A stretch of 64,000 nt of DNA from Myxococcota bacterium (GTDB lineage Bacteria; Myxococcota_A; UBA9160; UBA6930): the NCBI GenBank assembly GCA_028285625.1, contig JANQOX010000005.1:62001-126000 (forward strand). The letters run 5' to 3'. The notes beneath the pieces are model-generated. The model was not told where the DNA came from, searched no databases, and saw nothing but the letters and a program-made list of their open reading frames with translations. Positions 25,678 to 34,240 of this stretch are shown one piece after another. The first letter of the stretch is position 1; the number at the start of each line of letters is the position of its first letter. Made by a program: the position numbers and the translations under genes.

Positions 25678-28600
25678 TCAGAACGTGTAGCGGAGGCGGA
25701 TGAAGGCCTCGTCGCGATCCCGCAGGATCGTGAGGCCGTTCTCGATGTAGTCGCTGTAGGCGTTCTTGCCGACCCGGTTGAGGATGGCGATCTCGTTGGT
25801 GGCCATGTCCACCCGCTGCGTGCTGCCGAAGAAGGCCGCGACGCCGAAGGTGAGCAGGAACCTCGAGGTGAACCGGTACGTGACCTGCGGCAGGAAGGCG
25901 CCCGAGGACGAGTTGACGTCGTAGACGAAGGTGGCGCTGGCCAGCAGCCGGTCCTGGAAGTAGCCGGTCTGGACGGTGAGGGTGCCGAGCACGTTCAGCG
26001 GACCATTGGCCCGAAAGCTGTCCTCGTACCCGCCGATGTACTGGAAGAACCACTGCGAGTTGATGAAGAAGGTGCGGTTCGCGTTCAGGAAGTTGATGAA
26101 GGTCGGGCGGTCGACCGAGATGGTGAGCGCGTAGACGTCGGCCTTCTGCAGGCCGCTTTCCATGTCTCCGTCCGCGAACTGCACGCCGTCGAACCAGGTG
26201 AGTTCGATGCCCCAGTTCGTCTTGGTGACGTCCTCGGCGAAATCGGTCGAGAAACCCAGCACGTTTCGCTTCTCGTGTCGGATGACCACCGGGTTGCCGG
26301 CGTGCCACAGGAAGTCGCGCCTCCCGGTGCGTCCGTTGCCGCCCGCCTCGACGGTGTTGCGCCGGACCCCGATCGGCGCGAGGAAGAACGAGAACGCGCC
26401 GCACAGCTGGGGCTTTGCGTAGGAGCAGCCGTCCTTTCGCATGGGTCGGCGCGGATCGAAGTCGTCGACCTCGATCCGCCCGCCCCCCGGCGGCTGCGAG
26501 AGCGCGACGAACATCATCATGAAGTTCCACGAGACTGCGGCCAGCTCCGAGCGCCAGCGCTGGCCGGTGAACGGGTGGCCGGCCAGGCCGGTGAACTTGT
26601 TCTTGAGCGTATTCGGTGGCGTGCCGTCGACCCGGACGTCGTATCCGCGATCGCCAGGACCTCGACAACCCGGGAGGATGAAGCTGCGGCCTCGCTCGTA
26701 GCGCGTGCAGGTCGGCCCGCCATCGAATCCGACGGTGCCCGGCTGCGCGAGGCGCCGGTCGGTGGTGTCCCAATCGTCCGCGAAGGTGCCCTCGAAGCCC
26801 ACGAACGATTGCCCGAGCGCGCTGGCCTCGGTGTTGAACAGGTCGATGCCGTCGAGGTCACAGTTGGTTCGGTAGTAGGGACCGCAGCCGAACAGGGCCT
26901 CCTGCTGGTCCGTCAGGGACCCCGAGAGGTCGGCCGAGACGATCGCGAAGAAGCCGCCCGAGGACGGCCCGTCGTTCACGTCGCGTGTGAGCGGCACAAG
27001 CGGGTTCAGGGTGCCGCCGCCATTGGGATATGCGAAGGCCGGGAAGACCAGCCCGCTGCGGTCGCCCGCCAGCAGCGTGGCGAGGCTCTCCGCGATCGTG
27101 ACGGGGACCGGCGCCGCGTCCGGAATGCGCTGGCTGTTGAAGATCGACAGGCCGCACGCCGCGGGATCGATCGACATGCCGATCGTGCCGGCACAGCTGA
27201 GGTCGTACAGCGTCCGGTTGCCCGAGGTGTTCTGCAGCGAGTCGGTCCCAGCCTGCAGGCAGTCCGACTCCCGGCCGGTCCGGCAGCGGCCCTCCGAACT
27301 CAGCCGGCGGGGGCGGCCGGAGACGGGGTCCACGTTGCGCGAGTAGGTGAGGAGCTTCTCGACGTGGAAGGCGTCGTCGAAGCCGTAGAAGTCGGTGATG
27401 GCGAAGCTGAAGTTCCGCCAGCGCCATTCGACGCGTCCGCCGAACTCGAGGCCGCGGATGTCCTCCCAGGGATGCGGCGGATTCTGGAGGCCCGCGATGC
27501 CGAGCCCCATGGCCCCGTTGATCGCGCTTCCGAAGGACAACGCACAGATGGCCTCGAAGCTGTAGGGCTCGCCGCAGACACCGAGATCGTTGCCCTTGTA
27601 CTGGTCGATGCTCGCGGCGAGTTCGACGCGCACGTCCCGGAACGGTCCCACGTCGAAGAAGGACCAGACCGCGCGCACCGCCCAGAGCGGGACACGCGAC
27701 TCCTCGAAGCTCGGAAGCGTGGAGAGCGCCAGGTCCTGCGGGTTGAACTGGTCCTGGCTGCGGAAGAGCTCCGTCTTGCCCCAGACGATCGACTGTCGCC
27801 CGACCCGCAGCCAGAGGCGTGTGTCGAACATCTCGATGTCGAGGTAGAGCTCCTTGAGCTCCTGCTCCCAGCCCTGGCTCGACCCGCGGTTCCACGCCAG
27901 CTCGCTCTGGGAGAAGTTGAGCTCGGCGTCGAGGTTGTCGAGCTCTCCCTTTCGAAGCACCCGGGCGAACTCGGCCCGCGGGATCCAGAGCCCCCGCGGA
28001 ACGTGGCTCGGCGTTCCCGCGTTCGCGCCCTGCTTCGGTGCCGGGCGGAACGGAAGCGCGTAGGCGCCGCCCTGCCGGGTGATCGGGTTGTAGTCCCTCG
28101 GCCGGAAGGGGTTGGGCTTGTCGATCATGCCGGCGACCGACTTGATCCGGCACTTTGGGTCCAGGAAGCCCAGGATCTGGGTGGTGCTGCCGTCGGTCGG
28201 GCCCTTCACCTGTCGGCTGCTGAGCTTGCAGCGGCCGCCGCGGCGGTCGAAGTAGCGGGAGAAGACGAAGGGGGCCGGGTCGTCGTTGGTGCCGATCACG
28301 TCGTCGACGCCCGGGGATGCGAACAGGCTTCCGAAGGTGGGCGCCGAGTCGAGGTTGTAGGGGCGGCGGGACTTGCGCTGGGAGTCGCGGAACGAGATGC
28401 CGAACTCCTGGGGCGGCTCGCCGCGATAGAAGCGGGTGTCGCCGTTGGCGACGTTCCAGACACGGCCCTCGCGGCGGCCACTGTTGAGCCGGTTGGGGAG
28501 CTTCTCGGGGTCGTTGCCGAACGCGTTGGCGCTCGGAAAGATCCCGCAGGCGCGCGTCCACACGCAGTCGTAGCGGACCTCGACCCGCGCGAACGCGGTC

Positions 28601-28854
28601 ACGATGTCGAAGGGGCCCCAGCCCCGCTCGATCAGGCTCGCGTCGAGCTCCATGTTCAGGACGTGGGCGAACTGCGTCAGGTCCCAGTCGTCGGTGGCGC
28701 CGAAGTCCCGGCCGATTCCGCGCAGCTGGAGCTCGTAGAAGCCGTTGACCTCGAGTCGGCCGTCGAAGAACTCGATGCCGCTCGCGGGGCTCGGAGCCAG
28801 GCAAAGGACTGCCAGGCCGATGCCCGCAAGAGCCCGATACAGGGCGCCCTTCAT
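25678..28854 (-). CDS. DUF1302 domain-containing outer-membrane barrel protein
   Basis: A 1058-residue protein. It has a signal peptide (residues 1-26, ending SPASG) and a long beta-rich body with alternating aromatic strands such as VNGFYELQLRGIG and LRVGRQSIVWGKTELFRSQD. It ends RLRYTF; the terminal Phe is the usual signal for outer-membrane barrel insertion. It is longer than the DUF1302 proteins I know of (about 550-700 residues) and has about 16 Cys, mostly in long loops, which may form disulfides. It probably mediates passage of hydrophobic compounds with DUF1329. ATG at 28852-28854 follows AGGGGA; the operator pair at 28954-28989 lies 100 bp upstream. Confidence 0.92.
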   Translation of the reverse strand: MKGALYRALAGIGLAVLCLAPSPASGIEFFDGRLEVNGFYELQLRGIGRDFGATDDWDLTQFAHVLNMELDASLIERGWGPFDIVTAFARVEVRYDCVWTRACGIFPSANAFGNDPEKLPNRLNSGRREGRVWNVANGDTRFYRGEPPQEFGISFRDSQRKSRRPYNLDSAPTFGSLFASPGVDDVIGTNDDPAPFVFSRYFDRRGGRCKLSSRQVKGPTDGSTTQILGFLDPKCRIKSVAGMIDKPNPFRPRDYNPITRQGGAYALPFRPAPKQGANAGTPSHVPRGLWIPRAEFARVLRKGELDNLDAELNFSQSELAWNRGSSQGWEQELKELYLDIEMFDTRLWLRVGRQSIVWGKTELFRSQDQFNPQDLALSTLPSFEESRVPLWAVRAVWSFFDVGPFRDVRVELAASIDQYKGNDLGVCGEPYSFEAICALSFGSAINGAMGLGIAGLQNPPHPWEDIRGLEFGGRVEWRWRNFSFAITDFYGFDDAFHVEKLLTYSRNVDPVSGRPRRLSSEGRCRTGRESDCLQAGTDSLQNTSGNRTLYDLSCAGTIGMSIDPAACGLSIFNSQRIPDAAPVPVTIAESLATLLAGDRSGLVFPAFAYPNGGGTLNPLVPLTRDVNDGPSSGGFFAIVSADLSGSLTDQQEALFGCGPYYRTNCDLDGIDLFNTEASALGQSFVGFEGTFADDWDTTDRRLAQPGTVGFDGGPTCTRYERGRSFILPGCRGPGDRGYDVRVDGTPPNTLKNKFTGLAGHPFTGQRWRSELAAVSWNFMMMFVALSQPPGGGRIEVDDFDPRRPMRKDGCSYAKPQLCGAFSFFLAPIGVRRNTVEAGGNGRTGRRDFLWHAGNPVVIRHEKRNVLGFSTDFAEDVTKTNWGIELTWFDGVQFADGDMESGLQKADVYALTISVDRPTFINFLNANRTFFINSQWFFQYIGGYEDSFRANGPLNVLGTLTVQTGYFQDRLLASATFVYDVNSSSGAFLPQVTYRFTSRFLLTFGVAAFFGSTQRVDMATNEIAILNRVGKNAYSDYIENGLTILRDRDEAFIRLRYTF

Positions 28855-29244
28855 GCTTCCCCTCTCCGTGGCGAAGCCGCGGGCGCGGCGCCGGCGTCCC
28901 TTTCCCCGAGGACGGCCGGCTCGGTTGCCGCACCCGTGTTCGCAGGTCGGGAGTTTAACACGTTCAAAAAAAAATTTGCATGCGTTCAAACGAGGGCGGG
29001 ACCCCGGCGAGCCCTGACGAGACTCGCAAGAGATCATATAACCATCCGATAAACCTACGGAAAAAATTCCGCACTCGTGCCTGCGGCGAAGCCCCGAGGC
29101 GGAAGCGGGGGTTCTCTTTCCCACAGATTCCGTGGAAAGCGGGCGACACTTCGCGCCCGTTCGGACCACTTCCTTCAGGACGCTCACGCCCGTCAAGGGG
29201 ACGCGCGGGCGCCGAACTGCCGAGACCACCAAGGACGCATCCAC
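28855..29244. promoter_or_regulatory. 390-bp divergent intergenic region between the DUF1302 and PEP-CTERM genes
   Basis: No gene is visible. The region holds two copies of the window's 14-bp dyad (described separately), an A-tract between them at about 28966-28974, and an AT-rich stretch at 29030-29070 with a short inverted repeat GGAAAAAATTCC at 29060-29071. Further GC-rich inverted repeats lie closer to the PEP-CTERM gene. Promoters for both directions must be here, but I cannot fix their boxes. Confidence 0.5.
28954..28989. promoter_or_regulatory. Two operator-like dyads, 22 bp apart, upstream of DUF1302
   Basis: Sites read TTTAACACGTTCAA (28954-28967) and TTGCATGCGTTCAA (28976-28989). 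Both match the pattern TTNNAN-NN-GTTCAA shared with eight other sites up to 57058. Their starts are exactly 22 bp apart, like the three sites at 54239-54296. They lie 100 bp before the DUF1302 start and about 255 bp before the PEP-CTERM start. Confidence 0.6.
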
Positions 29245-29895
29245 ATGAACCTCGCCCGCCACTTGCTGCTGCTCGCGGCCTCCCTCTTCGTCGCCGGGGG
29301 CGCATGGGCGGCTCCCGTCGTGTTCACGTTCGAGAGCGCCACCTCGTTCGACGCGCAATTCGGGAGCTCCCAGACCTTCACGCCGGAGCTCCCGTTCTCC
29401 GGAAGCGGCGACATCGACGAGGCCGGCGGCACCTACGACGTGACGCTTCCGACCTTCACCATCGTGATCGACGTGCTCGCCGTTCCGGGCGACGACGCCG
29501 AGATCGAGACGACCGGATGGGGCCAGGTGGGCACCTTCACGCCCGGCGCCGGCGAGCAGGACCTCAACGGCACCTCCGCTTCCGGCACGTCGACCTGCAC
29601 CGACCTCGGGGGCGGTCTGGGCGGCCTGGTCTGCGCAGAGGTCCCCCCCAACATCTTGCCCTGGCCGCCGACGGGAGACGCCGGTCCGACCCTCGGGCCC
29701 CCCGGCGCCTTCATCGACACGGCCGACGGCCCGGGCTACGACGGCACGATCCGGGTGGTCGAGGCGTTCGACAGCAACGGCGGTCAGCTCGAGAACATCT
29801 ACCGCTACTCGTTCCTCTCGGTGCCCGAGCCGGCCACGACCGCGATGCTGCTCGGGGCGGGTTTCGCCCTGCTGCTCGCGAGGCGGCGCGCCTAG
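29245..29895 (+). CDS. PEP-CTERM sorting domain-containing protein
   Basis: A 216-residue exported protein. It has a signal peptide (MNLARHLLLLAASLFVAGGA, ending AWA) and a secreted body containing FSGSGDIDEAGGTYDVTLP. Near the C-terminus is the exosortase sorting signal VPEPATTAMLLGAGFALLLA followed by RRR. Such proteins are cut by an exosortase (EpsH/XrtA type) and displayed or released with exopolysaccharide. No exosortase gene is in the window. The closest relative here is the protein at 54332, a clear paralogue along the whole length. The body matches no domain I recognise. A strong terminator follows. Confidence 0.9.
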   Translation: MNLARHLLLLAASLFVAGGAWAAPVVFTFESATSFDAQFGSSQTFTPELPFSGSGDIDEAGGTYDVTLPTFTIVIDVLAVPGDDAEIETTGWGQVGTFTPGAGEQDLNGTSASGTSTCTDLGGGLGGLVCAEVPPNILPWPPTGDAGPTLGPPGAFIDTADGPGYDGTIRVVEAFDSNGGQLENIYRYSFLSVPEPATTAMLLGAGFALLLARRRA

Positions 29896-29919
29896 GGAGT
29901 CGTCCAGGCGGTAAGACGC

Positions 29920-29964
29920 CGAGGGCCGGGCCGGAGAAATCCGACCCGGCCCTCGTTTCGTTTG
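29920..29964 (+). terminator. Rho-independent terminator after the PEP-CTERM gene
   Basis: An 11-bp perfect stem, CGAGGGCCGGG (29920-29930) with CCCGGCCCTCG (29945-29955), and a 14-base loop are followed by TTTCGTTTG. It sits 25 bp after the stop codon and before the convergent carotenoid oxygenase gene, so it may act in both directions. Confidence 0.8.
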
Positions 29965-29997
29965 GGAGCCGCGCGCGCGTCGAGCGGCGCTGGGCCT

Positions 29998-31395
29998 TCA
30001 GGCCGGGTCCGGAATCCAGCTCGAGTGGAAGCCCGACACCACGCGGCGCGGGATGTGGACCTCGGCCAGCGGCGCGTCGGCCACGTTGGCCGCGTCGAGG
30101 ATCACCAGGTAGCTGGTGTCGGTCTCGGGGTTCCAGACGTACGTCATCAGGTAGCCGTCGTCCTCGGAGCGGCCGCCCTCGCGCGGGATGAACACCGACT
30201 CCCCCGGCTCGTGGCCGGTCGGGAACCGGTGCACCTGCTTGCTGGCGCCACTGTCGAGGTCGTACTTGTTGATCTGTCCGCCGAGCGCGGCTTCGGCGTT
30301 CGGATCGCCGCCCAGCGCATAGCCGTATCGCATCCGGTGGCCCTGGACGCTGGCCGGTACGCGCGGAAACTCGGACGGCTCGTCGTCCAGGTAGCGCTCC
30401 TTCACCGCGCCCGACGTCATGTCGAAGCGCCACTCGTGAAGGCGCGGCAGGTCTTCGGGCGGCGGCGTCACGCTCATGTCCATGTTGGCCGAGTCGCGCC
30501 AGATCTCCGGGACGCGCATGCCGTAGACGACCACGTCGTTTCCGTCTTCGAATGCGTTCAGGGTGTGGAAGCAGTAGCAGGGCTGCACGTCGAACCAGCG
30601 CACGTCTGCATCGCCGCCCTCGCGCGGCATGATTCCGAAGCGCGCCGGGTAGTCGTCGCTCCAGCGGATCGGCATGCCGCCCTTCATGGCGAGCTCCACG
30701 TCGAAGACCGCGGGCAGGTCCATGAAGATGGCGTGGTTCCGCGTGGCCGCGAAGTCGTGCATCATCGTCGGCCCCGTCACCGTGACTTCGGTCTTCTGCA
30801 CCAGGTTTCCCTGGGCGTCGACCCGGAAGTACGTGAGGTAGGGCGGCACCGGTGCGTAGCCGAAGCCCAGCATCTCGCCCGTGTCGGGACAGAACTTCGG
30901 GTGGGCCGTGAACGGGCCCGTGAGCGCCCCGTCGAAGGTGTGCGGGCCGACCGTATCCAGCTCTTTCGTGACCTCGTACGGGAAGGACCCCTCTTCGAGT
31001 GCGAGGATCCGGCCGCCGTGGCCGATCACGTGGGTGTTGGCCGCGGAGACGGCGTAGTCGAAGGTGAACTTCTCCGCGTCGAGCGCGAGCGTGAGCCGGT
31101 CCACGCCGGGGTGCGCGAACATCGGCGTGCGCACCCAGCGGTTGCGGTACCAGCGGGCCTCGCCGTCGCGCAGCTCGATGCCGTGCAGCATGCCGTCGCC
31201 GATGAACCAATGCTCCGTGTAACCGGTCTGCGGGTTGGCGGTGTTGCGGATGTAGCGCCCGTTGAGCTCGCGCGGGATCTCACCCTTGACCTCGAGGTCC
31301 GTGAGGGTGACCTCCTCGAAGACGGGCTTGCGGCCGCCGATGAGGTGCCACGGGGCATCCGGGCCCTGGCCGCGGGGATCGAGTTCGACGCTCAT
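29998..31395 (-). CDS. Carotenoid oxygenase family protein
   Basis: A 465-residue non-haem Fe(II) dioxygenase of the carotenoid cleavage/RPE65 family, expected to be a seven-bladed propeller with four His ligands. Matching stretches are ELNGRYIRNTANPQTG, HWFIGDGMLHGIELRDG, TMMHDFAATRNHAIFMDLP (second His region), CYCFHTLNAFEDGNDVVVYG and, at the C-terminus, RVVSGFHSSWIPDP. Bacterial members cleave carotenoids, stilbenes or other double-bond compounds such as lignostilbene and isoeugenol; the substrate here is unknown. AAGGAG precedes ATG at 31393-31395. Last gene of the leftward operon starting at 34105. Confidence 0.93.
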   Translation of the reverse strand: MSVELDPRGQGPDAPWHLIGGRKPVFEEVTLTDLEVKGEIPRELNGRYIRNTANPQTGYTEHWFIGDGMLHGIELRDGEARWYRNRWVRTPMFAHPGVDRLTLALDAEKFTFDYAVSAANTHVIGHGGRILALEEGSFPYEVTKELDTVGPHTFDGALTGPFTAHPKFCPDTGEMLGFGYAPVPPYLTYFRVDAQGNLVQKTEVTVTGPTMMHDFAATRNHAIFMDLPAVFDVELAMKGGMPIRWSDDYPARFGIMPREGGDADVRWFDVQPCYCFHTLNAFEDGNDVVVYGMRVPEIWRDSANMDMSVTPPPEDLPRLHEWRFDMTSGAVKERYLDDEPSEFPRVPASVQGHRMRYGYALGGDPNAEAALGGQINKYDLDSGASKQVHRFPTGHEPGESVFIPREGGRSEDDGYLMTYVWNPETDTSYLVILDAANVADAPLAEVHIPRRVVSGFHSSWIPDPA

Positions 31396-31441
31396 GAGGT
31401 TCTCCTTGCTGGTGGGCTCGCCGGTGTGGGCGAGCCGGGGA

Positions 31442-32275
31442 TCACGAGTCCTTCGTCCTGCGGCCCGCCTCGCGGTGGACCGACGGACGCATGGAATGGA
31501 AGGGGGCCGGGTTCTCGGCCGTCGTCTGACCCGCGTCGACGAGCAGGGTATGGCCGGTCACGAAGCGGGCCTCGTCGCTCGCGAGGTAGAGCAGTGCGTG
31601 CGCGATGTCGTCCGGGTGGCCCGCGATGCCGAGCGGCGATGCCTCGCGCAGCCGGCTCTCGGTGGTCTCGAGGTCCTGGTGGTCGCCCGCGACCAGGGCC
31701 GAAGTCATCGCGGTGACCGTGTTGCCCGGCGCGACGGCGTTGACCCGGATGCCGTGGCTCGAGAGCTCGGACGCCACGGAGCGCGTGAGGCCGATCACCG
31801 CGTGCTTGGCCGCGGTGTACGCGTGAGGGCCGAGGCCGCCCGCCACGCCGGCGGTACTCGAGAGCGAAAGGATGACCCCGCTCTCGTTCGGAAGCATGAC
31901 CCGTGCCGCGTGCTTCATGCCGAGGAACGTGCCCCGCAGCAGTACGTCCAGGGTGGCGTCCCACGCTTCGGTGCTGGTCTCCGCAATCGAGCCGACCGCG
32001 CCGACGATGCCCGCGTTGTTGATCATCACGTCCAGCCGTCCGAAACGCTCGACCGCGGTGTCGACTGCGCGCGCCACATCCGACTCTTGGGTCACGTCCG
32101 TGCGCACGAACACCGCTCCCTCGCCGATCTCCCCGACGAGCTTCTCCCCGGCCTCTTCCTGCAGGTCCGCGACCACGACACGGCACCCGCGCTCGGCAAA
32201 GCGACGCGCCGTGGCGGCGCCGATGCCGCTGGCGGCTCCGGTCACGACGGCGGTCTTGCCCTCCACCCCGCTCAC
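31442..32275 (-). CDS. SDR family NAD(P)-dependent oxidoreductase
   Basis: A 277-residue classical SDR. The cofactor motif TGAASGIG is near residue 11, the acidic residue in VVADLQ suggests NAD(H), NNAGIVG is present, Ser is in LSSTAG, and the catalytic pair is in YTAAK. The start is GTG at 32273-32275, overlapping the ThuA stop codon (GTGA), so the two are coupled; starting at 32305 would overlap the ThuA coding sequence further. The C-terminal tail of about 25 residues after GHTLLVDAG is longer than usual. Confidence 0.93.
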   Translation of the reverse strand: MSGVEGKTAVVTGAASGIGAATARRFAERGCRVVVADLQEEAGEKLVGEIGEGAVFVRTDVTQESDVARAVDTAVERFGRLDVMINNAGIVGAVGSIAETSTEAWDATLDVLLRGTFLGMKHAARVMLPNESGVILSLSSTAGVAGGLGPHAYTAAKHAVIGLTRSVASELSSHGIRVNAVAPGNTVTAMTSALVAGDHQDLETTESRLREASPLGIAGHPDDIAHALLYLASDEARFVTGHTLLVDAGQTTAENPAPFHSMRPSVHREAGRRTKDS

Positions 32276-33033
32276 GCGGATGCCTCCTCGTGCTCGCCGA
32301 GGCACCAGGCGATGCCACGGCGCAGCATCTCGTGGTACTGCGGAAGCTCCCAGGAGCAGCGCTCGACCTGCGGGTAGTAGTCCATGGCCGGCTGCATGTC
32401 CCAGTGGCCGCGGCAGTGCCCGAGCGTGTTGTACAGGACCGCGCCCTCGCCCAGGGGCCGCAGGTAGACGACCAGATGGCGGTCGGCGTCCGACCAGTCC
32501 GAAACGGTGAAGCCCAGGGCCTCGCCCGCATAGGTCGTCTCGAAGAGCGGCACCAGTCGGTCGCGGTCGTGGTACTCGCAGAGGTAGAGCTCGTCGTCGG
32601 TCTCGAACGCGCCGATGCCCTGGACCAGCGGGTGGCTCGGGGCCACGGGTCGGACCTCGTAGGGTTGGATCGGGGGGTGCGCGATGAACTGGCTACCCAG
32701 CGTGAACGCCATCCGATCGATGATGCGCGGCGCCTCGACGCCCTTCTTGGTGAAGTCGAGGACCGAGTTCGTGCCGTGGAGCGCCAGCCAGCGCCCGCCG
32801 CCCGCCACGTAGTCGTGGAGGGCCTCCTGCTCCTCGGCGCTCGGGCGCACGTCGCAGGTGTACGTCACGAGGAAGCGGCTGGCCGCGATGGACTCCGTGT
32901 CCCGGTAGTCGGATCCCACGCGCGTGCGGACGTGCGGGTGCTCGGCGAGCAGCTTCAGTAGCTCCGCGCGCGCGTAGTCGATGTCGTGGTAGCGGCCGCC
33001 GGCGACCAGGTAGGCGTCGATGCGTTCGGTCAT
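32272..33033 (-). CDS. ThuA-like domain protein
   Basis: A 253-residue protein of the ThuA/class I glutamine amidotransferase-like fold. It shows AYLVAGGRYHDIDYARAEL, the segment FLVTYTCDVRPSAEEQEAL, GGGRWLALHGTNSVLDF, and HPLVQGIGAFETDDELYLCE, which match the family closely. ThuA proteins are linked to trehalose or other sugar use but are often of unknown role. Its presence in an operon with a carotenoid oxygenase, an SDR, a PPOX-type protein and a SnoaL-like protein is unexpected and gives no clear function. Confidence 0.88.
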   Translation of the reverse strand: MTERIDAYLVAGGRYHDIDYARAELLKLLAEHPHVRTRVGSDYRDTESIAASRFLVTYTCDVRPSAEEQEALHDYVAGGGRWLALHGTNSVLDFTKKGVEAPRIIDRMAFTLGSQFIAHPPIQPYEVRPVAPSHPLVQGIGAFETDDELYLCEYHDRDRLVPLFETTYAGEALGFTVSDWSDADRHLVVYLRPLGEGAVLYNTLGHCRGHWDMQPAMDYYPQVERCSWELPQYHEMLRRGIAWCLGEHEEASA

Positions 33034-33054
33034 GTCTCTCCCCTGGGCCCGGGC

Positions 33055-33627
33055 TCAGGCCAGCCCGCGTCGCTCGAGCTCGCGCTTGAGTCGTACCTCG
33101 TCCGAGCTCTTGGGCGCGCCCTTCTCCTCCTCGGGGAGCTTCCCGATGGAGTCGCGGGCCATCTTCGCGCCGTCGTAGGTGATCCACTTCTCGACGTTCA
33201 CCTCGAGCACCACCCGCAGCGGCGAGTCGAGGAAGCCCTCGAACCACTTGGCCATCTTCGGGTCCTCGTGCAGGTGCGCTGCGAAGGCCGGGTAGAACCA
33301 GTCCTTCGTCTCCCGGTCCTCGCGAACCACGCAGCGCCCCTTCGCGGTGATCGACTTGCCCGGGCCCAACGAGGTGCCCGTGCTGGTGATGGTGATGCAC
33401 ACGCGCGGGTCGCGCCGCACGGCCTCGATCCGGTGGCGGTGGGCGCCGGCGGTGAGCCAGAAGCGGCCGTCCTGCCACAGGTACGACATGATCACGGACA
33501 CCGGCCATCCGTCCCGGGTCGACCAGGCGAAGCTGCACTCGGCGTGTTCCGTGAGCAGGGCTTCCCGGCCCTCCTCGTTCAGGTGGTAGATGGAGACCTT
33601 CTCGTAGTCCTCGACGGCCTTGGGCAC
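33055..33627 (-). CDS. Pyridoxamine 5'-phosphate oxidase family (split-barrel flavin) protein
   Basis: A 190-residue split-barrel protein: FAWSTRDGWPVSVIMSYLWQ, RFWLTAGAHRHRIEAVRRDP, RVCITITSTGTSL and GRCVVREDRETKDWFYP. Members bind FMN, F420 or haem; F420-dependent ones reduce unsaturated compounds. Which cofactor is used here is not readable. The GTG start at 33625-33627 with GGAGGGA upstream fits family length, and the residues further upstream would overlap the SnoaL-like gene. Second gene of the operon from 34105; 21 bp separate it from the ThuA gene. Confidence 0.87.
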   Translation of the reverse strand: MPKAVEDYEKVSIYHLNEEGREALLTEHAECSFAWSTRDGWPVSVIMSYLWQDGRFWLTAGAHRHRIEAVRRDPRVCITITSTGTSLGPGKSITAKGRCVVREDRETKDWFYPAFAAHLHEDPKMAKWFEGFLDSPLRVVLEVNVEKWITYDGAKMARDSIGKLPEEEKGAPKSSDEVRLKRELERRGLA

Positions 33628-33643
33628 GTTCCCTCCGGTGGAT

Positions 33644-34105
33644 TCACGAGTCGCGCGAACCGGCCCCGACGACGGCGGCATTGCCCTCGGTCCAGAGCAC
33701 GTCGAGCCGGCGGGCGCGGATGCGCCAGCCCTCTTGGGTCGACGCCCAGGTGTCGCGGTACACGCCGGCGACGACGTAGTTGGCGCCGCCCGGGATGCCC
33801 CGCCGGACATGCTGGGCGTGGAAGTAGCAGCGAGAGCGCACGCCGGCCTCTCCGCTCTCGATCTGGTGGTTCGCGACGATGTGCTGGCTCGCGTCGAGGG
33901 GCAGCAGCACCCTGCGCAGCAGCCCCTCGATCTCGGGCAGGCCGCGCACCGTCGGGTGGAACCCGAAGTCGGCCTCCGCGTCCTCGGTGAAGACGCGGGC
34001 GAGATCCCCCCAGTCGCGCGAGTCGATGGCCCAGCAGTAGCGGACGGTGACGTCCGCGATCGCCTGGCGGTCTTCCGGGCGCAGAGACGGGCCAGCTGCT
34101 TGCAT
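33644..34105 (-). CDS. SnoaL-like / nuclear transport factor 2 family protein
   Basis: A 153-residue cone-shaped alpha+beta barrel protein: EDRQAIADVTVRYCWAIDSR at the N-terminus, then DLARVFTEDAEADFGFHPTV, VANHQIESGEAGVRSRCYFH and WRIRARRLDVLWTEG. The SnoaL-like group includes steroid isomerase-like, dehydratase and hydroxylase-accessory folds, and ring-hydroxylating oxygenase beta subunits share it. The latter possibility is worth noting given the divergent Rieske operon, but no direct link is shown. First gene of the leftward operon; GGAGG before ATG. The operator-like palindrome at 34194 lies 88 bp upstream. Confidence 0.85.
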   Translation of the reverse strand: MQAAGPSLRPEDRQAIADVTVRYCWAIDSRDWGDLARVFTEDAEADFGFHPTVRGLPEIEGLLRRVLLPLDASQHIVANHQIESGEAGVRSRCYFHAQHVRRGIPGGANYVVAGVYRDTWASTQEGWRIRARRLDVLWTEGNAAVVGAGSRDS

Positions 34106-34193
34106 CTCGCCGAGCCTCCTCCGCGGTCGAGATCGGGAGATTCCATCGGATTCGAGGCCCCAATCCCGCGAACACGGCTAGAATATCGCTCGT

Positions 34194-34207
34194 TTGAACA
34201 TGTTCAA
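34194..34207. promoter_or_regulatory. Perfect 14-bp palindrome, candidate TetR operator
   Basis: TTGAACATGTTCAA is self-complementary over all 14 bases. It lies in the 135-bp gap between the divergent genes at 34105 and 34241, 33 bp before the latter. It is the same dyad as at 41484 and other sites to 57058, so it probably controls both operons. Confidence 0.65.
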
Positions 34208-34240
34208 GTCTGAGCAGGTCTGAGAGAAAGGGAGCCGCCG

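Noticed and set aside
25573-29052. Very long open frame on the plus strand opposite the DUF1302 and DUF1329 genes
   Set aside because: It is the antisense shadow of GC-rich codons; the minus-strand frames have signal peptides, family motifs and ribosome sites, and the plus-strand product matches nothing.
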